In this document: piece after piece, positions 35,460-45,100 of the stretch
Position numbering within the stretch: the first letter of the stretch is position 1
Layout: each line of letters starts with the position of its first letter
Origin: JBBDWJ01 sp040902925
GTDB lineage: Bacteria > Acidobacteriota > Terriglobia > Bryobacterales > UBA6623
DNA: 53,844 nt
Assembly: GCA_040902925.1 (NCBI GenBank)
Contig: JBBDWJ010000014.1
Span: forward strand, 1-53,844
Direction of reading: 5' to 3'
The notes under the pieces: model-generated
Told to the model about the DNA's origin: nothing
Database searches by the model: none
Seen by the model: the letters and a program-made list of their open reading frames with translations, nothing else
Program-made: the position numbers and the translations under genes

Positions 35460-35501
35460 CCAGGGTGGCGTCGCGCCCCTCGACGCCACCCTGGATCTTT
35501 T
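35460..35501 (+). terminator. Rho-independent terminator after TonB receptor gene
   Basis: CCAGGGTGGCGTCG (35460-35473) pairs perfectly with CGACGCCACCCTGG (35481-35494) across a 7-nt loop, and ATCTTTT follows. It starts 6 bp after the receptor stop codon. It should end most transcripts of the FAD dehydrogenase/receptor pair, so the downstream oxidoreductase genes are either read through or have their own promoter between 35502 and 35589. Confidence 0.88.
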
Positions 35502-35589
35502 GGCCCGGCCTGGGAATCGTCCGGGACAACCCGGCGCGGCGGCGCAGCGGATGCGTGCATCGTGCCACAGTTGGAGAAGAGGTGCTTTG

Positions 35590-36654
35590 GTGAAACGAAT
35601 CAACCGCCGCCGGTTTCTGGCCACCGCCACCGCGGGCGCGTCCTGGGCGGCTTCGGTTGCCCACGCGAAAGAAAAACCCATTCGCACCGGGCTTCTCAGC
35701 ACGCAACACGGCCACCTCAACGGCAAGCTCAAGGCGATGCTCGATTCGCCGCACTATGAGGTCATCGCCGCGTGCGAACCGGACGAAGCGCAGAGGACGA
35801 AGCGCCAGAGCGAGCCGCTATTCGCCGGCCTGCGCTGGGTTTCGCAGGACGAACTACTTGGCGACTCTTCGATCGACCTGGTTGTCGTTGAATGCCGCGT
35901 CTGGGACGCGATCCCTTTTGGCAAGGCCGTGATTGCCGCCAACAAGCATCTGCATCTCGAGAAGCCCCCTACCGAGAAGATGGAACCATTCCGCCATCTC
36001 GTGGAAGAGGCTCGGAAAAAGAAGCTGCTGCTGCAAATGGGCTATCTCTGGCGCTTTCACGAGGGCAGTATGCGGGCTCGCGAGGCAATGCGGCAGGGCT
36101 GGCTGGGCGAGGTGTACATGGTCCGCGGGACGATCAACACCAATCTCGACGACGAGTCGCGAGCCACGATTGGCCGCTACAGCGGCGGCATCATGTTTGA
36201 GCTCGGCTGTCATATGGTAGACCGGGTTGTGGACTTTCTGGGCCGTCCGCAGGCAACAAAAAGCTGGATTCGGCATGACACAAGCCGGCCCGACAAACTG
36301 GCCGACAACACGCTGGCGGTTTTCGAATATGAAAACGCTTTGGGCCTGATTGTCTCCTCCGCCCTGATGCCGAATCAGACCGAACACCGCTCGCTGGAAA
36401 TCATTGGCTCCGATGGCTCCATCATGATTCAGCCGATGGAGCCGGTGCCGCAGATGCGAGTCAACATGCGGCGGGCGCGCGGTCCTTACAAAGAGGGTTG
36501 GCAGGATATCCCTTTGCCGCCGCAGCCTCGATACGTCGCTGATTTCAAGGAGCTGGCGAGAGCGCTGCAGACGGGTACGCCGCTCCAATACTCGTACGAC
36601 TACGAATTGATGCTGCACGAGTCGGTGCTGCGCGCCTCAGGTGAGTTGGCGTGA
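35590..36654 (+). CDS. Tat-exported Gfo/Idh/MocA oxidoreductase
   Basis: The 354-aa protein starts with a Tat signal (INRRRFLATATAGASWAASVAHA). The Gfo/Idh/MocA fold follows: a Rossmann NAD(P) domain, the EKPP motif (HLHLEKPPTEKME, Lys-Pro as in EKP), and a C-terminal sugar-binding domain (GGIMFELGCHMVDRVVDFLG, with the conserved H at the active-site helix). Family members oxidise sugar hydroxyls, often at C3, with a bound nicotinamide cofactor. The nucleotide motif at the start of the fold (GLLSTQHGHLNGKLK) is not the standard GxGxxG, which is odd. GTG 35590 was chosen because it places the Tat motif at the N-terminus and GAGG lies upstream; an earlier ATG would add 30 residues. Confidence 0.83.
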   Translation: MKRINRRRFLATATAGASWAASVAHAKEKPIRTGLLSTQHGHLNGKLKAMLDSPHYEVIAACEPDEAQRTKRQSEPLFAGLRWVSQDELLGDSSIDLVVVECRVWDAIPFGKAVIAANKHLHLEKPPTEKMEPFRHLVEEARKKKLLLQMGYLWRFHEGSMRAREAMRQGWLGEVYMVRGTINTNLDDESRATIGRYSGGIMFELGCHMVDRVVDFLGRPQATKSWIRHDTSRPDKLADNTLAVFEYENALGLIVSSALMPNQTEHRSLEIIGSDGSIMIQPMEPVPQMRVNMRRARGPYKEGWQDIPLPPQPRYVADFKELARALQTGTPLQYSYDYELMLHESVLRASGELA

Positions 36655-36741
36655 GTTTCGACTTCAGAGCACGGGCCCAAAGCGCCGCGCCGGTGGGCGG
36701 CTGTTTCACCACGCCCGTCAATCGCGAATGTGGAGGCGCAA

Positions 36742-37128
36742 TTGGAAGCCCAAGTAATCCGGTATAGCGATATCGCTCCGATGATCTTTCCTACCAGCCG
36801 GGAAACGCGCGTCTACGCCGGCGCCCGCGGCCTGCCGGCCCAGCGATTCACGATGGGATACGTTGTCGTCGAGCCTGACGGCTCCGTTCCACTTCACCAT
36901 CACGATCAAGAGGAAGTCTACTTCCTTCTCGACGGTGTAGGGGAGATTGATATCGACGGCAAAAGGTTTCGGATGGAGCCGCTTTCGGCCGTGTACATCC
37001 CCTCGCAAAAACCACACCAGTTCCGCAATGTGGGCCAGTCGCCGATGCGGTTTCTGTTTGTATACGCGCCGGCGGAAGAGGTTTCCCACTGGGCGGAGGA
37101 ATCGGCTCGCGGCCGCAGCTCTACTTGA
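36742..37128 (+). CDS. small cupin-domain protein (TTG start)
   Basis: The 128-aa protein is one cupin barrel. Motif 1 is GSVPLHHHDQEEVYFLLDGVG, with the His, His and Glu metal ligands; motif 2 is PSQKPHQFRN, with the last His. Such single-domain cupins bind sugars or act as isomerases or epimerases; this one's reaction is unknown. TTG 36742 is favoured because GGAGG (36732-36736) stands 5 nt before it. A GTG at 36730 in the same frame would overlap that ribosome binding site. It lies between two sugar-oxidising Gfo/Idh/MocA genes, supporting a role in sugar handling. Confidence 0.8.
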   Translation: MEAQVIRYSDIAPMIFPTSRETRVYAGARGLPAQRFTMGYVVVEPDGSVPLHHHDQEEVYFLLDGVGEIDIDGKRFRMEPLSAVYIPSQKPHQFRNVGQSPMRFLFVYAPAEEVSHWAEESARGRSST

Positions 37129-37210
37129 AGGAAGACCCATCACCAACCGGCCAATGCGGGTCTTTGCGGAGACGATCACAATCAATATCTGACGACACGG
37201 AGGCAATAGC

Positions 37211-38353
37211 ATGGAAGGTAAACAGCGCGTTATCTCAAGGCGAACTCTCATGAAAGCCGCAACGGTCGTGCCGTTTGCAGCAGTCCGCGGCACGGCGGCC
37301 AATTCAGCGGTTAAGGTTGGCCTGCTTGGGGCCGGCGGCCGGGGCTCTCGTGTATCGAGCTTCGTAGTTACGGACAAGCGCGCGCGATTGGTGGCGCTGT
37401 GTGATCTTTTCGACGAACCGATCGCCAAGGCCAAGCAGCGGATTCCTGTCGAGAATCCGACGGTTTACAAAGACCTCAACGAGATGCTGGCCAGCGACAT
37501 TGATGCCGTCATCATCGCCACACCGGTGTTTCTCCATCCGGAGCATCTCGAAGCGGCGGTCAAGGCCGGCAAACACATCTACATAGAAAAACCAGCCGGC
37601 GTGGACGTCGCGGGCTGCAAGCGCGTGATGAAAGCAGCCGATTCGGCCAAACCCGGTATAAATATCACATTCGGATTCCAACAGCGCTATGGCACAACCT
37701 ACCGCAAAGCCAAGGCCGTTCTTGATTCCCCCTCCTTTGGGCCCATTCGCATGGCTCAGGCGCACTTTCTCAAAGGGCCGATTACCGGCGACGAGCCAAT
37801 GAGACCGAAGCCGCGGACCGAGATCGAAAAAATCAAGAACTGGAAGGACTGGCGGGAACTCTACGGGGACGTCGTCGTCGAGACTTACTGTCATTCGATC
37901 GACGCTCTGAACTGGTTCTTGGGCGATAAACATCCGTCAAAAGCCGTTGGCAGCGGTGGCCGCACGATCGTGAAAGCGGGCGACATGATGGATCACTGCA
38001 CCGTTGTATTCGACTACGAGAACAATGTCCAGGCCACGCTCATCGGGACCCAGATTGCGCCGCCCTTCTTCCGCGAAGTCTTTGAGCGCATTTATGGAGC
38101 GAATGAGGCGGTCGAGATGGCGCGTGAATACTGGAAGCACTACCGGTCCAAAGATGACGTGCTCCACGAGCCCGCGCCGCGTCCGATTGACCAGGATTCC
38201 GTGGAAGCTTTTGTTACGCGTGTGCTGGAAGGCAAGACGGAGAATGTCGGCGTCCGGGGCGCGGAAAGTACCTTGACGGCGATTATGGGCCGCATGGCGA
38301 TCGACCAGCGCCGCGAGGTGACCTGGGAAGAGATGATGAGATCGGGTGCTTGA
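37211..38353 (+). CDS. Tat-exported Gfo/Idh/MocA oxidoreductase
   Basis: The 380-aa protein has a Tat-like signal (SRRTLMKAATVVPFAAVRGTAA), a clean Rossmann motif (VGLLGAGGRGSR), IYIEKPAGVD (the EKPxG motif with catalytic Lys) and YCHSIDALNWFLGDKHP in the C-terminal domain, with the conserved His. It is a canonical member of the family, probably a periplasmic sugar or glycoside 3-dehydrogenase that keeps its cofactor bound. The distantly related copy at 35590-36654 has a less usual nucleotide motif. Its stop codon overlaps a possible TTG start of the DUF1080 gene, so the two are likely coupled, linking oxidation to cleavage of the product. Confidence 0.88.
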   Translation: MEGKQRVISRRTLMKAATVVPFAAVRGTAANSAVKVGLLGAGGRGSRVSSFVVTDKRARLVALCDLFDEPIAKAKQRIPVENPTVYKDLNEMLASDIDAVIIATPVFLHPEHLEAAVKAGKHIYIEKPAGVDVAGCKRVMKAADSAKPGINITFGFQQRYGTTYRKAKAVLDSPSFGPIRMAQAHFLKGPITGDEPMRPKPRTEIEKIKNWKDWRELYGDVVVETYCHSIDALNWFLGDKHPSKAVGSGGRTIVKAGDMMDHCTVVFDYENNVQATLIGTQIAPPFFREVFERIYGANEAVEMAREYWKHYRSKDDVLHEPAPRPIDQDSVEAFVTRVLEGKTENVGVRGAESTLTAIMGRMAIDQRREVTWEEMMRSGA

Positions 38354-38361
38354 GTAAGTCC

Positions 38362-39015
38362 ATGAAAAAAACACTGCCTCTTTTGCTGTTTGCGCTCGCG
38401 TTGGCGTTCGGTGCTGACAGTGCATCGAACCGCCTTACCCCGGAAGAGAAGGCGGAAGGGTATGTCCTGCTCTTCAACGGGAAAGACCTGAGCGGGTGGA
38501 CGGGCGAACCGGCGTTGTGGTCGGTCAGCGGAGACGCCATCGTGGGGTCGAGCGACGGGAAAAAGATTGACCACAATACTTTTCTCTATACCGAGAAGTC
38601 CTATTCCGACTTTGTTCTCAAAGCGGAAATCCGGCTGCGCAACGGGAACTCAGGAATCCATTTTCGCAGCAAGGCGTTTCCAGATTGGGTAGTGAAGGGC
38701 TACCAGGCCGACGCCTCTTATGCCGGCGAACGCTCGGCATGGGGCAACTTCTATGAGGAGAAGGGACGCGGCCGCAACGTCATGAAAACGACTGACGAGG
38801 GCTGGCTGAAGGCAAAGGATATTCTCCGAGAGGGCGACTGGAACGACTACGAGATTCTAGCGCAGGGGTCCCGTATACGTCTAACCTTTAATGGTCGTGT
38901 CACGATTGATACCGAAGACACCGAGTCCCCGAGTGGCATCATTGGTTTTCAGTTGCACACTGGCGACCCAATGAAAGTCGAGTTTCGGAACATCAAACTG
39001 AAACCGCTAAGATAG
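38362..39015 (+). CDS. exported DUF1080 (3-keto-disaccharide hydrolase family) protein
   Basis: The 217-aa protein has a signal peptide (LPLLLFALALAFGA) and a single DUF1080 (PF06439) beta-sandwich: LLFNGKDLSGWTGEPALWSVSGDAIVG, the NSGIHFRSK strand and DWNDYEILAQGSRIRLTFNG. The family has been described as 3-keto-disaccharide hydrolase, cleaving glycosidic bonds after oxidation of a sugar to its 3-keto form. Position directly after a Gfo/Idh/MocA oxidoreductase fits that two-step scheme. The start is either ATG 38362 or TTG 38350, which overlaps the previous stop. Confidence 0.87.
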   Translation: MKKTLPLLLFALALAFGADSASNRLTPEEKAEGYVLLFNGKDLSGWTGEPALWSVSGDAIVGSSDGKKIDHNTFLYTEKSYSDFVLKAEIRLRNGNSGIHFRSKAFPDWVVKGYQADASYAGERSAWGNFYEEKGRGRNVMKTTDEGWLKAKDILREGDWNDYEILAQGSRIRLTFNGRVTIDTEDTESPSGIIGFQLHTGDPMKVEFRNIKLKPLR

Positions 39016-39094
39016 CCCTCGCCAGGCGCTCTCCCACTGGGATTTGCCGGATGATGAGTCGGGAAAGAAGACGGGTGCTGTATTGCTACGGTTC

Positions 39095-40531
39095 ATGAAG
39101 CCTTTGGGGATATCGGTCTTAGTCAGCGTCATCGCCAGTTTGGCCGCCGACTTCGCCCGTGGTGACTGGTCCCGCTTTCGCGGGGATAATGGCAGTGGAG
39201 TTTCCGATGCCACGGGTTTGCCGCTGATATTCGGTCCTGACCAAAACCTGATTTGGAAAGTGCCTCTGCCGCCCGGCCATTCGTCACCAGTGATCGCGGG
39301 TGACCGGCTTTTTTTGACAGCCAATACCGAGGACACCCTCTTTACCTATTGCCTGGAGATCGAGAGTGGCAAGATCTTATGGCGCCGCGAGGCTCCCCGT
39401 CCGCGGAAGGAACCGTTTCACGAGATGCACGGTCCTGCTTCGCCTAGCCCCGTCACCGACGGCAGTAACGTTTATGTGTTTTTTGGAGATTTTGGACTTC
39501 TCTCTTATGGGCCTGACGGCAATGAGCGCTGGCGGCTTCCTCTGGGTCCCTTCAAGACCCCCAATGGCCACGGCACGTCTCCCATTCTTGTGGAGGGGCT
39601 GCTCATTCTGCTCAACGACCAGGACACGGCTGCCTGTCTACTTGCGATCGACACGGATAGCGGATCCATTGTGTGGAGAGCGGAGCGGCCCGAAGCGGCT
39701 CACGGGTATTCGACGCCAACGGTGTATCGCCCACAGGGCGGGCCCGCGCAGATTGTCGTGGCGGGTTCATACCAACTGACCTCCTATTCCATCGAGAAGG
39801 GTGAAAAGTTGTGGTGGGTGCGAGGACTCACATGGCAGCTCAAGCCGTCACCGGTAGTCGAGCGTGACACCATTTTCGTAACCGGATGGGCTCCGGGCGC
39901 CGATGATATCGAGCGCCTTTCGCTTCCCGCGTTCCAGGAAGCGATTGCGGCGGGAGACGCCGATCAAGATAAGAAGATCTCTGAGCCGGAGGCCATTGAT
40001 CATAACTGGAGACACAAGGGCGGCTGGGGGCTCGTGGATATGGACGGCGACGGTTCGCTAGACGAAAGAGAATGGAACTTCCTGAAGGCGAGGCTCTCCG
40101 CCCATAACGTTACGATGGCGATCCAGCCGGGGAGTAGCCGGGGCGACCTTACCCAATCGGCGATCTCATGGACGTATACCCGAGCGGTTCCCGTGGTGTC
40201 TTCCCCTCTTTACTATCAGGGGATCCTTTACACGATCAAAGACGGTGGAATCCTCACGTCATTTAACGCGCAGACAGGAGAAATGCTCAAACAAGGGCGG
40301 CTCTCCGGGGCCATCGAAAAATACTTGGCGTCGCCGGTGGCTGGTGACAACAAGATCTATATCGCCAGCGAGACTGGCAAGATTGTGGTTATCTCGCCGG
40401 GTGCACAGTGGGAGGTGCTGCAAATCAATGATCTCGGGGCGTCCGTTTACGCCACGCCAGCCATAGGAGACAGGCGCCTTTTTGTGCGAACCGTGGATGC
40501 CTTATTCGCCTTCGGTTCGTCGAGCGATTGA
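39095..40531 (+). CDS. exported PQQ-like beta-propeller with EF-hand pair
   Basis: The 478-aa protein has a signal peptide (GISVLVSVIASLAADFARG) and propeller blades with repeated motifs (SPVIAGDRLFLT, SGKILWRREAP, YVFFGDFGLLSYGPDGNERWR, GSIVWRAERP). Between two blades, at about residues 288-326, it carries two canonical EF-hand loops: DADQDKKISEPE and DMDGDGSLDERE. No PQQ-dehydrogenase catalytic DxD region is evident, so it is more likely a binding or structural propeller with calcium-dependent conformation than an active dehydrogenase. The start is uncertain: ATG 39095 gives the signal peptide at the N-terminus, while a TTG at 39044 is also open. Confidence 0.78.
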   Translation: MKPLGISVLVSVIASLAADFARGDWSRFRGDNGSGVSDATGLPLIFGPDQNLIWKVPLPPGHSSPVIAGDRLFLTANTEDTLFTYCLEIESGKILWRREAPRPRKEPFHEMHGPASPSPVTDGSNVYVFFGDFGLLSYGPDGNERWRLPLGPFKTPNGHGTSPILVEGLLILLNDQDTAACLLAIDTDSGSIVWRAERPEAAHGYSTPTVYRPQGGPAQIVVAGSYQLTSYSIEKGEKLWWVRGLTWQLKPSPVVERDTIFVTGWAPGADDIERLSLPAFQEAIAAGDADQDKKISEPEAIDHNWRHKGGWGLVDMDGDGSLDEREWNFLKARLSAHNVTMAIQPGSSRGDLTQSAISWTYTRAVPVVSSPLYYQGILYTIKDGGILTSFNAQTGEMLKQGRLSGAIEKYLASPVAGDNKIYIASETGKIVVISPGAQWEVLQINDLGASVYATPAIGDRRLFVRTVDALFAFGSSSD

Positions 40532-40570
40532 GGCGCTTCGCAAACCAGCCGCTGCAAAAGAGGCCGCCGG

Positions 40571-41020
40571 ATGACAGAAATTCCTCCCGATTACCCTGGC
40601 ATATTGGAACGTAAGGGGGACGCGAACGTTCCCAATCATGAGGAGTCTACTTCATTGTCCAACTACATGATTACTCAACTCGACACGATTGAACCCGTCC
40701 CGTGCCCATGCGGATTCGCGCGACGCGCCTTTGGAGGCGACGCGGTAGCGAGCCTGCACCTGGTGGAAATTTCCGTGGACTCAAAGGCCCACTACCACAA
40801 GAAATTGACGGAAATGTATCTTGTCCTCGAAGGCAACGGCCACATAGAACTTGACGGGAAACTGTTTCCGGTCAAGCCCATGACCGCAATCTTGATCAAG
40901 CCGGGCTGCCGTCACCGGGCCATCGGCAAGCTTCGCATTGTGAACGTTCCCGTACCAGCCTTCGACGCTACCGACGAGTGGTTCGACGACGAAGATGCGG
41001 CTGACTCGGGATCAGTATGA
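40571..41020 (+). CDS. cupin-domain protein
   Basis: The 149-aa protein has one cupin barrel: AHYHKKLTEMYLVLEGNGHIELDG (His, His, Glu ligands) and then IKPGCRHRAIG (last His). A segment before it (PCPCGFARRAF) is cysteine-containing and may cap the barrel. Its reaction is unknown. It follows the propeller gene by 39 bp and its stop overlaps a possible ATG of the next DUF1080 gene, so it belongs to the sugar-oxidation operon and is the second cupin in it. Confidence 0.8.
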   Translation: MTEIPPDYPGILERKGDANVPNHEESTSLSNYMITQLDTIEPVPCPCGFARRAFGGDAVASLHLVEISVDSKAHYHKKLTEMYLVLEGNGHIELDGKLFPVKPMTAILIKPGCRHRAIGKLRIVNVPVPAFDATDEWFDDEDAADSGSV

Positions 41021-41091
41021 CGGGAATCGCGTGTTCGCCGCCCTTGCAAGCGATCATCGCTGTGGTGCGGACAAGAGAGGCAACATCGCAC

Positions 41092-42108
41092 ATGTCGAAC
41101 CTTGAGGTCGGGGGAGAGACAAAATCGGGACGAGCACCAGCCGCTATTGTCTTACTGTTTTTGGGCCTGTCGTTGCTCGCCGGATGTCAGAAACAAGAGT
41201 CTCAGAAGCACGATTCGCATGCGGAGGGCTTCAACGGCCGCTGGAACATTGACGTGACGAACCAAGAGCGGCACAGCCCGTTCTGGATGGAAGTCAAAGG
41301 AGCGGGCACCGATTCTTTTGAGGGGAGGCTCATCGGAGCAACCGGAGGCCGGGCCAGCGCATTTGTTGACCCCGAGATTCAGGACGGCGAATTGCGTTTC
41401 GTCGTTTCCAGGACGTACGCGAACAACCGCGAAGTGCGGGCGAAAACAATAGCGCGACTGATAGACGATCGTCTTGTAGGCGCTACCTGGATTGGCGACG
41501 AGAAGCTTGAGTGGGAGGGCCGCAGACCACCCCTGATCGAGGACCGGGACGACGGGAACTGGTGTGACGGGGCCACGGACGTTCTTTTTAGCGCCGGCGG
41601 CCTGTCCAACTGGCATACGCTCGATTCAGACAGGGATGCGGGCTGGACTATTGACGGCGGCGTCTTGAAAAACGGCGCCGGCCGGGGTGCGCTACTCGTC
41701 TCCAATAAGGAATTTTGGAATTTTCGTTTACAGGTCGAGTATCGAATCCTGCCGGAGAGTAATAGTGGAATCGGCCTCCGAGGCCGCTACGAGGTTCAGA
41801 TTCTCGATGATCATGGTCAGCCGCCCGACGTGCATGGAAATGGCGCCATCTACAGTCTGCTGCGGCCAAAGGTCAACGCCAGCAAACCGGCGGGCGAGTG
41901 GCAGAATTTTGACATTACTTTGATCGGGCGTGATATAGCCATCCTGCTCAACGGCCAAAAGATATTGGACAAGGCTGCCATCGAAGGCCTGTCGACAATC
42001 GGCTCTGATTCCCGCGAAGAAGAGCCGGGTCCCATTCTTCTTCAAGGCGACCACGGTCCTGTCGAATTTCGAAAGATCGCGGTCACATCATTGGCTCGAT
42101 GCCAATGA
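41092..42108 (+). CDS. lipoprotein with C-terminal DUF1080 domain
   Basis: The 338-aa protein starts with a lipoprotein signal (AIVLLFLGLSLLAGC, lipobox LAGC). An N-terminal beta domain of about 120 residues (GRWNIDVTNQERHSPFWMEV; RLIDDRLVGATW) precedes a DUF1080 domain (SNWHTLDSDRDAGWTIDGGVLKNG; NSGIGLRGRYEVQILDD; GEWQNFDITLIGRDIAILLNGQ). This is the second DUF1080 protein of the operon and, unlike the first, is membrane-anchored. Both probably cleave or bind 3-keto glycosides. ATG 41092 is chosen so that the lipobox falls near residue 32; an ATG at 41017 that overlaps the cupin stop would make an over-long leader. Confidence 0.82.
   Translation: MSNLEVGGETKSGRAPAAIVLLFLGLSLLAGCQKQESQKHDSHAEGFNGRWNIDVTNQERHSPFWMEVKGAGTDSFEGRLIGATGGRASAFVDPEIQDGELRFVVSRTYANNREVRAKTIARLIDDRLVGATWIGDEKLEWEGRRPPLIEDRDDGNWCDGATDVLFSAGGLSNWHTLDSDRDAGWTIDGGVLKNGAGRGALLVSNKEFWNFRLQVEYRILPESNSGIGLRGRYEVQILDDHGQPPDVHGNGAIYSLLRPKVNASKPAGEWQNFDITLIGRDIAILLNGQKILDKAAIEGLSTIGSDSREEEPGPILLQGDHGPVEFRKIAVTSLARCQ
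42089..42107. terminator. hairpin at convergent junction
   Basis: CATTGGC pairs perfectly with GCCAATG around a 5-nt loop; the 3' arm runs into the stop codon of the DUF1080 lipoprotein gene. It sits at the 19-bp junction with the convergent glucan synthase gene. No T-run follows on either strand, so a terminator role is possible but weak. Confidence 0.3.
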
Positions 42109-42127
42109 GGCCAACAGCTCTCGCGCG

Positions 42128-45100
42128 CTAAGCAGCGATGGGATCCTCGACCGGTTCCACAACCATGGAGCGCGGCACCCTCTCGTGGAGAAGCAGTTCG
42201 ATCGCGGCAACGCTTGGTTCGGCATGAAACCAGCGGACAAAAGCGCTGCCGTGTAACGCATTGCAAATCGCCAGCAGACTCATACCTTGATGGTGCGCCA
42301 TCCACGTGCGCACGGGACGGCCGCTGGCAAGGGGGCCGTCGAACTCCACGGAGTCGTAGAATCCATAGGTGCTGTTCCAGCCGCTCTCCTGCATGAGCCT
42401 GAGGTTCGCCACCGACGCTGCCGGTTCCGCGGAAAGGGCGAGAAACGACGCGTAGGGAGCCGCGGTCCATGCGGCGCTACCTTCAACCGCGCGGGATTCA
42501 CGCAGCGCCAAGCCAGGCAATCCGAACGCGTTGTATTGGTAGAAGCCCCGTTCGTCACGAAGGCTATAGGCGGCTTCGGACACCCCCCAAGGCGTGCCTC
42601 GTTCGTGAGCCGCTTTGCGCTGCGCGTTCACCGCTGCCAAAGCGCTTTTGTCCAGAATAGTATTCGCGAAGGACCGCATCCACAACAGGGGCATCAGATA
42701 TTCAAACAACGTGCCCGTCCAGGATACAAGCACCGATTCGTTTTGATAGAGGACGTGTCCGCGCCCCAGCCGGAACCAACTCTCCTGAGGGACATCGCCC
42801 TTGGCCACGGCCACAAGTGCGGCCATGCGCGCCTCCGAGGCCAGCAGGTCGTAGCAGCTTCGGGCCAGTTGCCGCGTCTCCACGTTGTAGCCGACCGTGA
42901 GTAGTTTTCGCTCCCGATCGAAGAGCAGCCCGAAATCCATCTCTCTAACGAACTGATCGGCGTCAGCCGCCAAGCGGTTGGCATCCTCCACGAGGGCGCT
43001 CACGGCACTGCCTGAAGCAAGCACGGAGTTCACCAGCTCGCGCGACGCTCCGCGTTTTTGGGCCAGCGCGGCGAAAGACTCTGCAAACGCCGGAATGCGA
43101 TCCAAAGGCATATCCACGAACCCTGCCGGAAGCTCCAGGCTGGCAGCGCGAAGTTCGGCCTGAAATTCGGGCGCCAGCCATGGCGCCATAGCGCGAGCGG
43201 CCTCGCGCACGGCTCGGGCGCGCTTTATGATTTCGCGAGTCCAATAAATAGTCTCCGGACGCTCACGCCCCCCGGCGAGGCGGACTTCCAGGCCTGCCAG
43301 GATTTCCATCACCCTGCCCAACGCGGCCATCCGGCTCTCGGGAAGCCGATGCCACTCCCCGGCCATCTGCTGAAGTTCGGCGATTCGCTCCCCTTCGGGC
43401 GCCTCCACTTCTTCGAGCGTTGCGCTTTCCTGCAGCAATCGGATGTGGTCTTCGATCCCGCGCCACACACTCGAGACGATTGCTGACCGCTTTGTAAACT
43501 CGAGAAGGCCCTGCTTGAGCGCCCACAGACAACCGGCCAAGTTGCCATTGTCGACGGTGGAGATAAAGAACGGCGGCAGCGGCGCCAGCGTTTGCGAATC
43601 GTACCAGTTGAGCAGATGCCCGTGGTAACGCTGCAATCGCTGCATGGTGGTCATCGTCGCGGCGATGCCCCGCAGCGCTTCGGGTAGCGTGGAATACCCC
43701 ATCTCCAGCGCGGCCAATCGAGCGTTCAAGATGAGACCGAGATTTGTCGGCGATACTTTGTGCCCAACCAGCGCAGGGTCTTCCTGCACGCTGTCGGGCG
43801 ACAGCCAGTTCTCCGACGGTCCGGAGTTGTCCTGGAAGAAGCGCCACGTGCGCAGGGCCGCGTCGCGGAGAAATGCCGAATCCTGCTTCACCGGCGAGCG
43901 CCGCGCGCCGGCGGGCTGGCCGTTCAGCCATTCGCACATGGGTTTCAGCAAACCCCACAGCAAAAGCACGGGGCCGGCCACCATCAGCGCCTCGGGCCGC
44001 GCCACGGCCAAAAGCACCGCGATGGCCACCGCCACCCAGATGTTCGCATCCAGGTAGCGGTCCACCGGAGTGCGTTTGCGGGCGCCCACCTCGGCTTCGG
44101 CGGCCGTCTCCCACTCCAGCATTTTCTGGCGGGTTACGAACATGCGGCGCATGGTTCGAGAAATTGCATCCAGCAGGACCAGCGTCTGGTGCGGCAGGAA
44201 CGCCAGAAAAAAGAAGACGTGCAACTGATTCGTGACGAAACCTTCGGCCGTGTCGCGCCATAGAGTTGTTCTCTTGCGCGCGAACGGTGTCTTGAGCGCG
44301 GCCACGGCCAGCTCAAAGTATCCGGGCAACAGCAACAAGACCAGCACGGCTACGGTCCAAAACAAAGGACTACCCGGCAGAAACAGCCAACCACACAACA
44401 GCAATACGAAAATCGACGGGTCGAACAGGCTGCGCCGCAGGTTGTCGAAAATTTTCCACCTCGAAATCGTGGAAAGCGGATTCGCGATCAGCCGGCAATC
44501 GATATCGGGAACCTTAGGCAAGGTCCAGCGCATGATCTGCCAGTCCCCGCGAATCCAGCGATGCTTGCGGCGATTGTATGCGCTGAAGTGGGAGGGATAG
44601 TCGTCAATCAACTCGATATCGGAAACCAGGCCCGACCGTGCGTAACTGCCTTCGATGAGGTCGTGACTCAATAGCGCGTTCGTGGGGAACCGCTGGCCCA
44701 GCACCGTCTCGAACGTTTCCAGCTCGTAGGCGCCCTTGCCGGTAAAGCTACCCTCTCCGAAAAGGTCCTGGTAGGTCTCCGATACCGCGCGAGTGTAGAT
44801 GTCGAATCCCGTCTCGCCTGAAAAAATTGCCGCCAGGCGCGACCGCGTCGCCGAATGTACGCTGATGCCAACTCTCGGCTGGATGATCCCGTAGCCCTCC
44901 GTGACCGTGTTCGTGCGTGGATCGACAACCGGGCGGTTGAGCGGATGGGCAAGCGTTCCGATCAAGCGGTTCGCCGCGTCTTTGGGTAACTGCGTGTCGG
45001 AGTCGAGCGTGATCACGTAGCGAATCCGCCGCAGCCAGTCCATATCACCCGCCTTTACGGGGAACGGATCGGCCGTGCCGAGCAAAAACCGATTCAGCTC

